DNA of 64,000 bases from Microbulbifer sp. HZ11 (GTDB lineage: Bacteria; Pseudomonadota; Gammaproteobacteria; Pseudomonadales; Cellvibrionaceae), in the NCBI RefSeq assembly GCF_000708675.1, contig NZ_JELR01000002.1:1876228-1940227 (forward strand), read 5' to 3'. The translations under genes were made by a program, and so were the position numbers. Shown piece by piece: positions 8,301-17,815 of the stretch (positions are counted from its first letter, which is position 1; every line of letters begins with the position of its first letter). The notes under the pieces are model-generated. The model saw nothing but the letters and a program-made list of their open reading frames with translations, had not been told where the DNA came from and made no database searches.

Positions 8301-10691
8301 ATGTTTCACCGGCTATCTATAGCATTATTGCTTCTATTCAGTGCGGTTGCTCATGGGGAGTCCATTGCGGCGATGACCGCCGGAATGCAAAAGCAGCAAG
8401 GACTGTTCGATTTTTACTGGGATCAACAGGAGGGTCGGTTATTGCTGGAAGTGGATACCTTTGACCGCGAGCTTTTGCTGCTTACTGGGCTCGCCCAGGG
8501 GCTGGGATCTAACCCTGTGGGGCTGGATCGCAATCAGGTGGGGGAAAGTCGGGTCGTCAAATTCGAGCGTGTGGGCAACAAGGTCCTATTGCATCAGATT
8601 AACCTCAAGTTCCGGGCCATTTCCGATAACCCGGCCGAGCGCCGCGCCGTATCCGAAGCCTTTGCCACCTCAGTGATCTGGGGATTTGAGGTGATCGGTG
8701 AGGAGGGTAAGGCCGTTCTTTTGGACTTCACCCCGTTTGTACTCAGCGATCAGCACGGTATAGCCGACCGTCTTAAACAAGCTGGCCAGGGCAGCTACAG
8801 TCTGGACCCGAGTCGGTCTGCAATTTATCTACCGCGCAGTAAAAGCTTTCCAAAGAACAGCGAGTTTGAGGCGCAGCTGACATTTGCCGGCAGTGAACCG
8901 GGCCAGTATCTTAAAGAGGTAGTGCCAACGCCGGAGCTGGTGACCCTGCGTCAGCACCTCTCCCTGGTGGAACTGCCGGAGGAGGGCTACACGCCCCGCC
9001 GCTTCCACGCCAATTCCGGCTACTTTCCGCTGATCTACCGGGATTACGCCACTGCCATTGATCAGCCCATGGATCAGCGTCTGATCTTCCGTCACCGTCT
9101 GGAAAAACGTCCTGGCAGTAATGAGCCGGTGGAGCCGATTGTCTACTATATCGACCCGGGTGTACCCGAGCCGGTGCGCAGTGCGCTGATCGATGGCGCC
9201 AGCTGGTGGAACGAGGCCTTTGAAGCCGCCGGTTTTGACAATGCCTTCCAGGTAAAACTGTTGCCCGAGGGCGCCGACCCACTGGATGTGCGTTATAACG
9301 TGATCAACTGGGTGCACCGCTCCACCCGCGGCTGGTCCTACGGCTACTCCATTTACGATCCGCGCACCGGTGAAATTCTGAAGGGCAACGTTACCCTGGG
9401 GTCCCTGCGCGTGCGTCAGGACTTTCTGATCGCCCAGGGTCTGCTGCAGCCATACGGCGATGAAAATGCGGATACGGAAAAACTGAAAGCCATGGCGCTG
9501 GCCCGTATTCGTCAGCTGTCCGCCCACGAAGTGGGTCACACCATCGGCCTTGCGCACAACTTTATTGCCAGCGCGGAAGATCGCGCCTCGGTGATGGACT
9601 ACCCGGCACCGCTGGTGACCATGAACGGCAAGCGCCTGAACGTGCACGAAGCTTACGACAGTGGCATTGGCGCCTGGGACAAACTGGCGATCCGTTACGG
9701 CTACGGAATTGCCGAAGGGGATGAGTCGGAATATCTCGAACGTGTGCTGGAGGACGCGAGGAAACAGAAGCTGCGTTTTATTACCGACCGCGATTCCCGC
9801 ACCATCAACAATGCCCATGCAGAATCCCACCTGTGGGATAACGGCAGCGAGCCACTGGAAGAATTCCAGCGTATGACGGAGCTGCGCAAGCACGCCCTGG
9901 AGAATTTCGGCCCCGCCGCAAATAGGCCAGATGCCGCACGCTCGTCTCTGGATGAAACCCTGGTGCCGGTCTACTACGGGCATCGCTATCAGGCGGAAGC
10001 CGTGGGTAAACTTATCGGTGGACTGGATTACGATTACCTGTACAACGATGCCGGCTCGGAAAGTTATCGCATGGTCGATGCCGACCGGCAGCAGCAGGCC
10101 ATCGATGCTCTGTTACTTACCCTGCAGCCGGAATTTCTTACCCTGCCGGAAAAGGTACTGAAACTGTTGCCGCCCAAGGCATTCGGTTACAGCCGCAGCA
10201 ATGAAAGCTTCCCCGCCTATACCGGCGTGGCCTTTGACGCGATTGCCATGGCGGAAGCGGCTGCTGGGCATACCTATTCCATCCTGCTACATCCGGAACG
10301 TGCCGCGCGGTTGCAGCAACAGCAGGCGCGCCGCGGCGACGGCCCGGGGTTCAATACCCTGCTCGCGCAACTTACCGAGCAGTCACTGGATAAGGATAAG
10401 TACCAGGGGCTGCAGGCAGCGATCCACCAGCGGGTCAATCACGTGTATATCCATCAGTTGATGTTACTGGCCGGTGACAAGAGCGCGCCGGAGTCCGCCC
10501 GCGCCCGCGCCAACTTCGAACTGGCCAAATTCCAGCACGCGATCGGTGAAATGAAATTGTTTGGTGATGATCCCCAGGGATACAACGCCCATTATTTTTA
10601 TGAGGCCAACCGTATCGCAGCGTTTATGAACGGGGATCTGAAAGTGGACAAGGGTGACCTGAAACCCATGCCGCCGGGATCGCCGATCTGA
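8301..10691 (+). CDS. Large exported zinc metalloprotease (DUF5117-type)
   Basis: 796 residues with a Sec signal (cleavage near AVAHG, residue 19). HEVGHTIGLAHNF (His409-His413-His419) is an extended zinc-binding motif, and SVMDYPAPLV about 20 residues later is the Met-turn region. The long N-terminal part and the alpha-helical C-terminus match the large zinc-dependent metalloprotease group annotated with DUF5117 domains, usually 750-900 residues in marine gammaproteobacteria. Likely role: periplasmic or secreted peptide degradation. It is monocistronic, with a terminator 45 bp after the stop, and reads away from the TauE gene. Confidence 0.88.
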   Translation: MFHRLSIALLLLFSAVAHGESIAAMTAGMQKQQGLFDFYWDQQEGRLLLEVDTFDRELLLLTGLAQGLGSNPVGLDRNQVGESRVVKFERVGNKVLLHQINLKFRAISDNPAERRAVSEAFATSVIWGFEVIGEEGKAVLLDFTPFVLSDQHGIADRLKQAGQGSYSLDPSRSAIYLPRSKSFPKNSEFEAQLTFAGSEPGQYLKEVVPTPELVTLRQHLSLVELPEEGYTPRRFHANSGYFPLIYRDYATAIDQPMDQRLIFRHRLEKRPGSNEPVEPIVYYIDPGVPEPVRSALIDGASWWNEAFEAAGFDNAFQVKLLPEGADPLDVRYNVINWVHRSTRGWSYGYSIYDPRTGEILKGNVTLGSLRVRQDFLIAQGLLQPYGDENADTEKLKAMALARIRQLSAHEVGHTIGLAHNFIASAEDRASVMDYPAPLVTMNGKRLNVHEAYDSGIGAWDKLAIRYGYGIAEGDESEYLERVLEDARKQKLRFITDRDSRTINNAHAESHLWDNGSEPLEEFQRMTELRKHALENFGPAANRPDAARSSLDETLVPVYYGHRYQAEAVGKLIGGLDYDYLYNDAGSESYRMVDADRQQQAIDALLLTLQPEFLTLPEKVLKLLPPKAFGYSRSNESFPAYTGVAFDAIAMAEAAAGHTYSILLHPERAARLQQQQARRGDGPGFNTLLAQLTEQSLDKDKYQGLQAAIHQRVNHVYIHQLMLLAGDKSAPESARARANFELAKFQHAIGEMKLFGDDPQGYNAHYFYEANRIAAFMNGDLKVDKGDLKPMPPGSPI

Positions 10692-10736
10692 TGACGGGGT
10701 CGATTTACTGCCCCTTTTCATCAATCCGACAATCGC

Positions 10737-10768
10737 AAAAGAGCCGCGTAAATTACGCGGCTCTTTTC
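10737..10768. terminator. Bidirectional terminator
   Basis: AGAGCCGCGTAA (10740-10751) pairs perfectly with TTACGCGGCTCT (10753-10764). A-runs and T-runs flank it on both sides, serving the convergent metalloprotease and subtilisin genes. Confidence 0.85.
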
Positions 10769-10793
10769 GTTTTTGGCTGTGTATTTTTCGCGA

Positions 10794-12185
10794 TTAGAAG
10801 TAACAGCGGCCACCCCAACGGAAGCGACAGGTGGCATTCACATTTTTGCTCACCGAGTGGCTCGCGCCCGCGTCGTCGGTCACTGTCAGGGTCACGCTGT
10901 AGGTGCCGTCGTCGGCGTATTCGTGGCTGGGGTTCCGGGCCGTGGAACTGCTGCCGTCGCTGTCGCTACTGGCGTCACTGAAGTTGGCGGTGGCGCGGGC
11001 CACGGAAAATGTGAAATCCGCAACCGGTGGCTGGTTGGGCCCAACGCTATCTGGATCGGTGACCGTTACGCTCTGGCTACTGCTGGCGCTGGTGCCCTGG
11101 TCATCCGTCACCGTGAGGGAAACGGAATAGGTGCCGGCTGTGGTGTAGGTATGGCTCGGGCTCTGCGTATTGCTGCTGTTGCCGTCGCCGAAATCCCAGG
11201 CCCAGTCGGTGATATTGCCGTCGGCGTCGCTGCTCTGGTCCTGGCAGTCGATGGTAAGCGCATCATCACTACATCTGAATGCGGCAACAGGTGGTTGGTT
11301 GCCACCGCTGACTGCATTCAGTGCCGCGCGCGCATCCACAATGCCGGCGCCACAACCGCCACTGCAGCTACCGGGCAGGGCGCGAGCAGTCGTCTGAAGC
11401 GCACTGGCGACCTGATCCGGCGTGATTGCGGGATTCGCCTGATAGAGCAGTGCGGCGACGCCCGCAACATGAGGCGCCGCCATGCTGGTGCCCTGATAGA
11501 AGCGGTAGCTTTCTGACGTTGGACCCTGAGTGCCACTATTCAGGGTAGAGAGAATCCCGTTACCACTGACATAGGTTTCTCCACCGGGTGCACTGATTTC
11601 CACCGTTCCCCCGTAATTTGAATATGCGGCGCGATTGCCCTGGCGATCAGTGGCAGCTACGGTGACCACGCCCGCGCAGTTGGCGGGTGAGAAATCGGCG
11701 GCATTGGTGTTGCTGTTACCTGCGGAAATGACCACCGTAGCGCCGTTGCCCCGGGCGGTATCAATCGCACTCTGTATGGCTGCGCTGCAACTGCCCTGTC
11801 CGCCGAGACTCAGGTTGATGACCTGGGCGGGATTGGTATTTGTTGGCACCCCGGACACGCTGCCGCCACTTGTCCATACGATGGCATCAATGATATCCGA
11901 GGTGTAGCCGCCACATTTACCCAGCACCCGTGCCACCAGAACTCTGGCGCCGTGGGCGACGCCGGCAACGCCCCGGTTATTGTCCGTCACCGCAGCGATG
12001 GTGCCCGCAACGTGCGTGCCGTGCCAACTACTGTTGCGTGGTTGCGAGGGATTGAAGAATCCACACTCCCACGCCCTGAGCCAGTCGCCGGGGTCGCCGG
12101 GGTCTGCGTCGCGGCCGTCGCCATCGTTGGCCACGGCGGTGTCGCCAATAAAGTCGTAACCGGGAATGGCCCGGAAACGGGACAA
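10794..12185 (-). pseudogene. Truncated subtilisin (S8) protease with two PKD domains
   Basis: 463 codons from a TTG at 12185; no Shine-Dalgarno. Catalytic His55 (SSWHGTHVAG), Asn157 (SAGNSN) and Ser234 (GTSMAAPH) are present. The signal peptide, propeptide and DTG strand with the catalytic Asp are absent. The recognisable homology starts abruptly at PGYDFIGDTAVAND. The upstream transglutaminase gene stops only 30 bp earlier in the same frame, so there is no room for the missing part. Of the two C-terminal PKD domains, the first is complete (WDFGDG), while the second goes directly from SDSDG to SSSTARNPSHEY and lacks WDFGDG. Best read as an N-terminally deleted, inactive remnant related to the intact lipoprotein protease at 19180-21729. 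Confidence 0.8.
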
Positions 12186-12215
12186 GATAGTCGCGACAGA
12201 GTTACAGGGCGCTGC

Positions 12216-13031
12216 TCAGCCGCGGATAAACTGGGATTTACGGATCCAGTGATTACCGCGATAGCGGCGTGTGGGGGCGGAAGTGGTCTTGGCCCAGAAG
12301 TAGTCGCGGTTGAACTGAAACTCCACCTCGTAACCCTCTGCCAGCGCTGCCAGTGGCATTGCCTGCCAGCTGGACTGTCGACGTTTGCTGGTGGCCTCCA
12401 GTAAGTATTCGGTGTTATCCACAATGGCCACCACCCAGGCGTGGCCCTCGCCCTGATGGGTGCCCAGAGCCACCCGTGCATCCACACCGAGATTGATCAG
12501 CCAGTCGGCAAGCAGAATCGCGTGGTCTTCGCAGTCGCCGCGCTTCTGATAATAGGCCTGGCGGGAGGTCTGCCAGATATCCGCTAGACCGGCGTACTGC
12601 AAATGGTCGTATTGATATTCCTTGCGGATTGCCAGGGTGTATAGAGGAACCCACAGGGATTTCGTTTCAAAGGGTTGGAAACCCACAAGATAGCTATTGG
12701 CAAAGTGGTGCAGCTTATCGAGACCGCGTGCAGACGCGGTGACCGACTCCAGGCCCTGCCAGTTCCAGATGGAGATATAGCTGCTTTCGTGTTCCGAGCG
12801 CTTGGCGACGGCCTGCTGAACCATGGCTTCGGTCAGTGGCGAGCTGCTGCCGCTGATGACCACGCTACCGCGCTGGCTATCTTTTACCTGTACATCAGCC
12901 ACTTCATTGTGTATGGCCGTCAGGCGGTTTTCACCCAGTGACTGCTCTGCCGGTAAAGCCTGCCACTGCTGTATCAGCTCCGGCAGCATGAGCGACATAC
13001 CAAGCAGGGTACCAGCAAGCAATTGCCGCAT
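12216..13031 (-). CDS. Exported transglutaminase-like cysteine peptidase
   Basis: 271 residues with an N-terminal hydrophobic signal or anchor. The transglutaminase-like triad is visible: Cys167 in KRGDCEDHAILLADWL, His197 in GEGHAWVV and Asp205 in IVDNTEY. These proteins typically act as proteases or amidases in the cell envelope. It lies 8 bp downstream of the DUF350 gene and is probably co-transcribed with it. Its stop codon lies 30 bp before the decayed subtilisin. Confidence 0.82.
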   Translation of the reverse strand: MRQLLAGTLLGMSLMLPELIQQWQALPAEQSLGENRLTAIHNEVADVQVKDSQRGSVVISGSSSPLTEAMVQQAVAKRSEHESSYISIWNWQGLESVTASARGLDKLHHFANSYLVGFQPFETKSLWVPLYTLAIRKEYQYDHLQYAGLADIWQTSRQAYYQKRGDCEDHAILLADWLINLGVDARVALGTHQGEGHAWVVAIVDNTEYLLEATSKRRQSSWQAMPLAALAEGYEVEFQFNRDYFWAKTTSAPTRRYRGNHWIRKSQFIRG

Positions 13032-13039
13032 GGGTGCTG

Positions 13040-13270
13040 TTAACCTTTCAGCCCGAAGGAGATAATCAGCGCGACGAATATCAGGATCGTCGAGGCAAAA
13101 ATGGCCACGGCGATATTGCCGTTTTTCAACTCCCCTTCGATATCCACATGCTTGAGGAGCTTCTTGTCAATAATCAGCAACGCCACCATGCCAATCAACA
13201 GGGCAAGCAGGGTGTAGAGCAGATTGAGTCCCAGATTGAACAGAGTGGCGGTAAGGAATTCGGATTGCAC
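13040..13270 (-). CDS. DUF350 small membrane protein
   Basis: 76 residues. Two hydrophobic segments (about residues 11-33 and 53-73) flank a charged loop (IIDKKLLKHVDIEGELKNGN), as in one repeat unit of the DUF350 family. Function unknown. In other bacteria DUF350 genes often sit near SPFH/band-7 and envelope-stress genes, and here the divergent neighbour is an SPFH lipoprotein. Confidence 0.82.
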   Translation of the reverse strand: MQSEFLTATLFNLGLNLLYTLLALLIGMVALLIIDKKLLKHVDIEGELKNGNIAVAIFASTILIFVALIISFGLKG

Positions 13271-13413
13271 TTGGTAGATCCATCTCGTCAGATAAGGCGG
13301 CCAATTAGATCACAACGGCAGCGCTTTTTCTTCTGCTTGCTCCCTGCCCCATAGCTCTTTATGGTATTCCCTCCTTTGATAGGTCATCCGGAAATGAGAG
13401 GAAATAAAAAGGA

Positions 13414-14325
13414 ATGCCAAAGCTGTCCAAACTGACACGACCACTGATGCTGCTGCCATTGGCAGGGCTGGTTCTGGGGCTCTCCGCCTGCGCCGACCGG
13501 GTTGAGGTGCCGCCGGCCCACGTAGGGAAAATCCTCACCAAAAACGGGTACAAGCCCAATACGGTGCCGCCATCCAAGTTTCGTCTGGATATGTGCCTGT
13601 ACTATTGCGACAAACTGGTCACCCTGGCCATTGCCGATTTCGGCCATATGGAAAAGTTCAAGCTGTTCATGCCCAGGGATCAGCTCAACATGAGCTTTGA
13701 TATCCGTATGACTGGTGCGGTCAACGAGAAATACATCGACAATATTTTCGACCGCATGCCACCCCACAATGGCAACATTTCTGTAAATCAGGTGTACAAC
13801 ACTTATGCGCAGCCGGTGATCCGCGACGTGGTACGCCGGGTGATTGCCAAATACTCCATCAATGAAATCGCCTCCAGCCGCGAGATGCTGAGCCAGGAAC
13901 TTTTTACCGCAGTGGCCTCTTCCCTCGATGGCACACCGATCAAGATCAAGCGCCTGGGTATCGCCGATGTGCAGTTTCCCAAAGTGATTACCGAAGCGAA
14001 AGAGCGCGCAGCGGAACGGCGCGAGCTGATCGAGCAGGAGAAGGCCCAGTTCGAGATCCAGAAAATCCAGATGGAGCGCGACCTGGAACGGGAAAAAATG
14101 AACCGTGCCATCGCCCGCGAAAAAGCCATGGGTCAGAAAGAGGTCAATGATCTACTGGCTAAGTCGGTAACGGATAAATACCTCTCTTACCGCACCCTGG
14201 AAGTGCTGGAAACCATGGCGGAATCCAACAATAAAGTGTTCGTGCCGGTAGAGGCTCTGGGCACCATTGGGCTGCAGCAGGCGGTGTTTTCCGAGCAGAT
14301 GAAGCAGGTTGCGCGCAAGCGCTGA
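13414..14325 (+). CDS. SPFH/band-7 domain lipoprotein
   Basis: 303 residues. The N-terminus is a lipoprotein signal with lipobox LSAC (Cys26). A band-7/prohibitin-like domain spans roughly residues 30-200, followed by a charged coiled-coil-forming stretch rich in Glu/Arg/Lys (about 200-245). SPFH proteins form ring- or cage-like membrane assemblies that often scaffold proteases. Lipid anchoring in place of a transmembrane N-terminus would put this one in the periplasm. It is divergent from the DUF350/transglutaminase pair and 13 bp upstream of a small membrane-protein gene. Confidence 0.8.
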   Translation: MPKLSKLTRPLMLLPLAGLVLGLSACADRVEVPPAHVGKILTKNGYKPNTVPPSKFRLDMCLYYCDKLVTLAIADFGHMEKFKLFMPRDQLNMSFDIRMTGAVNEKYIDNIFDRMPPHNGNISVNQVYNTYAQPVIRDVVRRVIAKYSINEIASSREMLSQELFTAVASSLDGTPIKIKRLGIADVQFPKVITEAKERAAERRELIEQEKAQFEIQKIQMERDLEREKMNRAIAREKAMGQKEVNDLLAKSVTDKYLSYRTLEVLETMAESNNKVFVPVEALGTIGLQQAVFSEQMKQVARKR

Positions 14326-14338
14326 GTGGGGTTCTTCA

Positions 14339-14749
14339 ATGGAGTTCAATTCACAGATCGCCAACTGGTTGATGAGCGCCCTAGGGGGCCTCGCCAGCTG
14401 GATCGTGATCGCCGCCTGTGTGCTGCTGGCGCTGAATATTGTTCTGCGCGTGCAGTTTTTGCGTCAGCGTGGCGAGGGTTTGCACTGGTTGCTGGACCGC
14501 TCGGTGGTGATTCGCCTGCTGTGTCTTCTGTTTTTTATCTGGGTTCTGATCGGTTTTAACAGCAATGCGCCGAAACTGGTGCTGGCACCGGATTACAGCG
14601 ATGAGCAGCGATTCCGTGAAAGTGTTTTGCAAACCGGCCCAAAGCCCGTAGAAAATTTTGCTCCTAAAACCGCAGATGCTGAGGAAACCAGTGAGCGACT
14701 GGAGGAGCTGAGAGCCCAGCAGAAAGCGGATTTACAGGGTCCAAATTAA
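14339..14749 (+). CDS. Small membrane protein of unknown function
   Basis: 136 residues with two transmembrane segments (about 15-40 and 58-78) and a soluble, acidic C-terminal tail (SDEQRFRESVLQTG onward). I do not recognise a family. The ATG at 14339 has GTGGGG upstream and follows the SPFH stop by 13 bp, so the two are probably an operon. An upstream in-frame start at 14309 would overlap the SPFH gene and lacks support. Confidence 0.65.
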   Translation: MEFNSQIANWLMSALGGLASWIVIAACVLLALNIVLRVQFLRQRGEGLHWLLDRSVVIRLLCLLFFIWVLIGFNSNAPKLVLAPDYSDEQRFRESVLQTGPKPVENFAPKTADAEETSERLEELRAQQKADLQGPN

Positions 14750-14864
14750 TTCATGACCTCGCTGAGTCTTCAGGTCATTTCAACGGTTTTATTTTTTTAA
14801 ATTCGTTGGGATGACCAAATGCCGTGAGTAGACTACCGGGCACATTGGAGATGAGGAGATCATC

Positions 14865-15236
14865 ATGCGTTACCTGTTACCTGTAGTTCTGTTTTGTTCA
14901 ATCGCTGGTTTTGCCCAGGCCGACAGCACAATGACTCAGCTGCCGTCCGGTGCACAGGAAGTGCAGATCATGGGTAATACCTATTACAAAAGTGGCGACA
15001 CCTTCTATCGTTTTAACGAACAGGGTGGTTACTTTTATGAAACCAATCCGCCTCATGTGATGGATCGTCAGACTACCACGCACCAGTCTGTGGTAACCCA
15101 GCCTGGCCCGGGTGTGACTGCTGACCAGATCGAAGGTTGTCGTAATGTTGCGGCGGATAAATCCAATGCTGTACCTAATCGGGGCAGCTCGGTATACCTT
15201 AACGAGTACAACCGCTGCATCAATGATCTGCAGTAA
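14865..15236 (+). CDS. Small secreted protein, family not recognised
   Basis: 123 residues with a clear signal peptide (cleavage near AQA-DS, residue 19). The mature part has a Tyr/Phe-rich beta-like segment (MGNTYYKSGDTFYRFNEQGG) and two C-terminal Cys (EGCRNVAADKS and EYNRCINDLQ), which could form a disulfide. GAGGAG lies just upstream of the ATG. A bidirectional terminator follows. Confidence 0.7.
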   Translation: MRYLLPVVLFCSIAGFAQADSTMTQLPSGAQEVQIMGNTYYKSGDTFYRFNEQGGYFYETNPPHVMDRQTTTHQSVVTQPGPGVTADQIEGCRNVAADKSNAVPNRGSSVYLNEYNRCINDLQ

Positions 15237-15296
15237 TGTGGATTCATTGCGCTGTTTGCTCGGGTGATGGCACCTGAGCGGGCAGGGAAGGAAAAA

Positions 15297-15336
15297 GAAA
15301 AGGCTTGCCGTACCTTCGGCAAGCCTTTTCTTTTAT
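15297..15336. terminator. Bidirectional terminator
   Basis: AGGCTTGCCG (15301-15310) pairs perfectly with CGGCAAGCCT (15317-15326). It is flanked by A-rich and T-rich tracts, between a secreted-protein gene and the convergent globin gene. Confidence 0.85.
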
Positions 15337-15339
15337 TTT

Positions 15340-15738
15340 TCAGTAGGCGCTGCGGATGATGTCAATTCCGGGACTGATGGTACGACGCCAGGCCCGCGCA
15401 ATATCATCGCTGAAGTATGGGTCGTGCTGCCACAATGTGGCGATCAGGGCGTCTAGCCACAGTAGATACCACTCCGGACGGATATTGAAGCCGCTGCGTG
15501 AATGGCTGCAGCCCAGGGCACGCAGCTTGGTGTCCGGCATGCCTCTTGCGTGGAGCACCAGCTGCATGATGCCATTGCGTAAAAGATGCCGTTGCGCGGC
15601 CATGTCCGTATCGACGAAGAGTGCGCGGATCTCGGCAGAGCTGCCCATAAAACGATCGTAGAAATCGATAAAGAAACGTTCGTTGTTGCAGCAGCGTCCA
15701 TAGCTCTGAAAAACGGTGTCGCTATCGGTATTTTCCAT
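15340..15738 (-). CDS. Single-domain globin-like protein
   Basis: 132 residues from the ATG at 15738, which has AGGGGGG upstream. The helices FIDFYDRFMGSSAEIRALF and the segment LGCSHSRSGFNIRPEWY match the single-domain globins related to globin sensors. His79 in CSHS is the candidate proximal haem ligand. Likely role: binding of oxygen or NO, or redox sensing, in the cytoplasm. No signalling domain is attached. Monocistronic. Confidence 0.78.
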   Translation of the reverse strand: MENTDSDTVFQSYGRCCNNERFFIDFYDRFMGSSAEIRALFVDTDMAAQRHLLRNGIMQLVLHARGMPDTKLRALGCSHSRSGFNIRPEWYLLWLDALIATLWQHDPYFSDDIARAWRRTISPGIDIIRSAY

Positions 15739-15919
15739 GTTTACCCCCCTGACCACGTTTAGTGCGCGGTGCCTCTGTCGTCGGCGATGCTCAATATTCC
15801 GCGACAGGCAGCGCGGGCCGGGATCTTATGTGCGGGGGTGGGCTGTGGAATTGATCTGGATCAAGTCCGGTGTGGTTCCATCCTCTCGGAAAGGCGGAAA
15901 CGGAATCGGGTTGTGGGTG

Positions 15920-16117
15920 CTAGGTATCGTTCTCGTGCTTGAGCTGGACCTGCCAATCCCCGCTCAGATCGATACTGACCAGTACCTGAATTGGTCGGCA
16001 GCATACGGCGCAGTCCTCGATATAGTGCCGGCTGCCGGCGGAGGTATCGATCAGCATCAGGATGGTTTCACCGCAATAGGGACACTGGCCGTGAAACTCT
16101 TCCACTTGGGCCCTCAT
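15920..16117 (-). CDS. CPXCG-motif cysteine-rich protein
   Basis: About 65 residues. CPYCGE and CAVCCRP provide paired Cys for a zinc ribbon; ILMLIDTSAGSRHYIEDC and the basic/acidic tail match the CPXCG family of small uncharacterised proteins. The ATG at 16117 has GGAG six bases upstream. ATG 16129 or TTG 16150 would give slightly longer forms. Confidence 0.75.
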   Translation of the reverse strand: MRAQVEEFHGQCPYCGETILMLIDTSAGSRHYIEDCAVCCRPIQVLVSIDLSGDWQVQLKHENDT

Positions 16118-16603
16118 CTGTTTCTCCATTCTTTCGCCGGGGTTCACCAACTATAGCTCCGAAGTGACCGGGCTCTGCGGGGCAGACGGGCCGAAGACCC
16201 AGGGCGCCGAACTTTTTTTGCCTTCTTGTAAAAATGACAGCGGTGTCACTTCGCTATCCATAGTGTGCGGTAATTCATTTACAAAACGGATTGATATACT
16301 CGCGCCTGACCGAGCCGGCCCGGGATAGCTGCAGCAGCGCGACCCTGGGCGGTGACCGCCGGCGGCGCAAAAGCGTATAATCCGCGCCCGCTTTCCCCGC
16401 TAGAACAATGGGGGAGCGGTGAGTAAGTATTCAGGGCGCCTCTAGAAATCGCAGCGAGCGGGTGCCTGGTGGTGGCCGCCGGAGAAGAGGCAGCGGAGTG
16501 TAGGGCGATACATGAGCATGCCGAGCACCGCCGGACGCCGCCAGGCGCACGCGCAGTCGATTTGTAGTCGTGCCCTTCAGCAACCAGCAATAGAGGATTG
16601 GTA
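16118..16603. other. Intergenic region upstream of pgk
   Basis: About 480 bp with no supported gene. The epd gene that often precedes pgk is absent. A likely pgk promoter lies at 16352-16381. The rest is G+C-rich with short inverted stretches only. Confidence 0.5.
16352..16381 (+). promoter_or_regulatory. Candidate sigma70 promoter for pgk
   Basis: A perfect -10 hexamer TATAAT (16376-16381) is preceded by GTGACC at 16352-16357, 18 bp upstream, as a weak -35. The implied leader to pgk is about 215 nt. Confidence 0.4.
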
Positions 16604-17767
16604 ATGGCGGTTAAATTGATGAAGGACCAGGATCTGGCGGGTAAGCGCGTTCTGATCCGCGAAGACCTGAATGTGCCGGTAAAGGACGGCGTAGTGACCT
16701 CCGATGCGCGTATTCGCGCGGCACTGCCCACTATCAAGGCCGCTGTAGATGCCGGGGCCAAGGTCCTGCTGATGTCCCACCTCGGCCGCCCTACCGAAGG
16801 TGAATTTGCGGAAGAGTTTTCCCTGGCGCCGGTGGCGGCACACCTGGGCAAGCTGCTGGGCAAAGATGTGCCGGTCGTCAAAGACTGGCAGGGTGGCATT
16901 GAACTGGCAGATGGTGAAGTCGCTCTGCTGGAGAACGTGCGCTTCAACAAGGGCGAGAAGAAAGACGACGAAACACTGGCCCAGCAGTACGCGGCCCTGT
17001 GCGACGTGTTTGTAATGGACGCCTTTGGTACCGCGCACCGTGCCCAGGCCTCTACCCACGGTGTGGCTAAGTTTGCCCCCATTGCCTGCGCCGGCCCGCT
17101 GCTGGCGGCGGAGCTGGATGCGCTGGAAAAAGCCCTCGCCAACCCGGCGCGCCCGATGGTGGCGATTGTCGGTGGCTCCAAGGTTTCCACAAAACTGACC
17201 GTGCTCGAGAGCCTGTCGGACAAGGTGGATCAGCTGATCGTCGGTGGTGGAATCGCCAACACCTTCCTCGCAGCCAGTGGCAAGCCTGTAGGTAAGTCCC
17301 TGTGTGAGCACGACCTGCTGGATACCGCCAAGGGGCTGATGGCGAAGTGCGATATTCCGGTGCCCACCGACGTGGTGACCGGCAAGGAGTTCAGTGAATC
17401 CGCGGAGGCGGAAACCAAGCCCGCCGATGCGGTGACTGAAGACGACATGATCTTCGATATCGGTCCGGACTCCTCTGCGGCGCTGGCGGATATTCTCAAG
17501 AACGCCAAGACCATTATCTGGAATGGCCCGGTCGGTGTGTTTGAGTTCGACCAGTTTGGTGGCGGTACCGAACGTCTGTCCAAGGCCATTGCTGACAGTG
17601 ATGCCTTCTCCATTGCCGGTGGTGGTGACACCCTGGCGGCGGTCGACAAGTACGGCATTGCCGGGCAAGTTTCCTATATTTCTACTGGGGGTGGTGCTTT
17701 CCTCGAATACGTGGAAGGCAAGGTGCTGCCGGCAGTGGCGATGCTGGAGAGCCGTGCAGCGGAATGA
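16604..17767 (+). CDS. pgk: Phosphoglycerate kinase
   Basis: 387 residues, the normal bacterial length. Catalyses 1,3-bisphosphoglycerate + ADP to 3-phosphoglycerate + ATP in cytoplasmic glycolysis/gluconeogenesis. The N-terminal signature [16 protein letters not shown], the substrate-binding [12 protein letters not shown] and the C-terminal nucleotide-binding segment [15 protein letters not shown] are all present. The ATG at 16604 follows AGAGG; an upstream GTG at 16598 is unnecessary. fba lies 268 bp downstream, the usual glycolytic pairing. Confidence 0.97.
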   Translation: MAVKLMKDQDLAGKRVLIREDLNVPVKDGVVTSDARIRAALPTIKAAVDAGAKVLLMSHLGRPTEGEFAEEFSLAPVAAHLGKLLGKDVPVVKDWQGGIELADGEVALLENVRFNKGEKKDDETLAQQYAALCDVFVMDAFGTAHRAQASTHGVAKFAPIACAGPLLAAELDALEKALANPARPMVAIVGGSKVSTKLTVLESLSDKVDQLIVGGGIANTFLAASGKPVGKSLCEHDLLDTAKGLMAKCDIPVPTDVVTGKEFSESAEAETKPADAVTEDDMIFDIGPDSSAALADILKNAKTIIWNGPVGVFEFDQFGGGTERLSKAIADSDAFSIAGGGDTLAAVDKYGIAGQVSYISTGGGAFLEYVEGKVLPAVAMLESRAAE

Positions 17768-17815
17768 ATAGCCGCTCAGTGAAATGAATAGCCGCTTGGC
17801 GGAATAGATAACCGC
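17763..17815 (+). repeat. 20-bp-period tandem repeat over the pgk stop codon
   Basis: AATGAATAGCCGCT occurs at 17763 and again exactly 20 bp later at 17783, with a decayed third unit (AATAGATAACCGC) at 17803. The first unit includes the pgk TGA, so the later units are non-coding copies of the gene end. Confidence 0.6.

Noticed and set aside
8829..9983. 384-codon open frame antisense to the large metalloprotease
   Set aside because: No family features; the plus-strand frame has the zinc motif and correct length.
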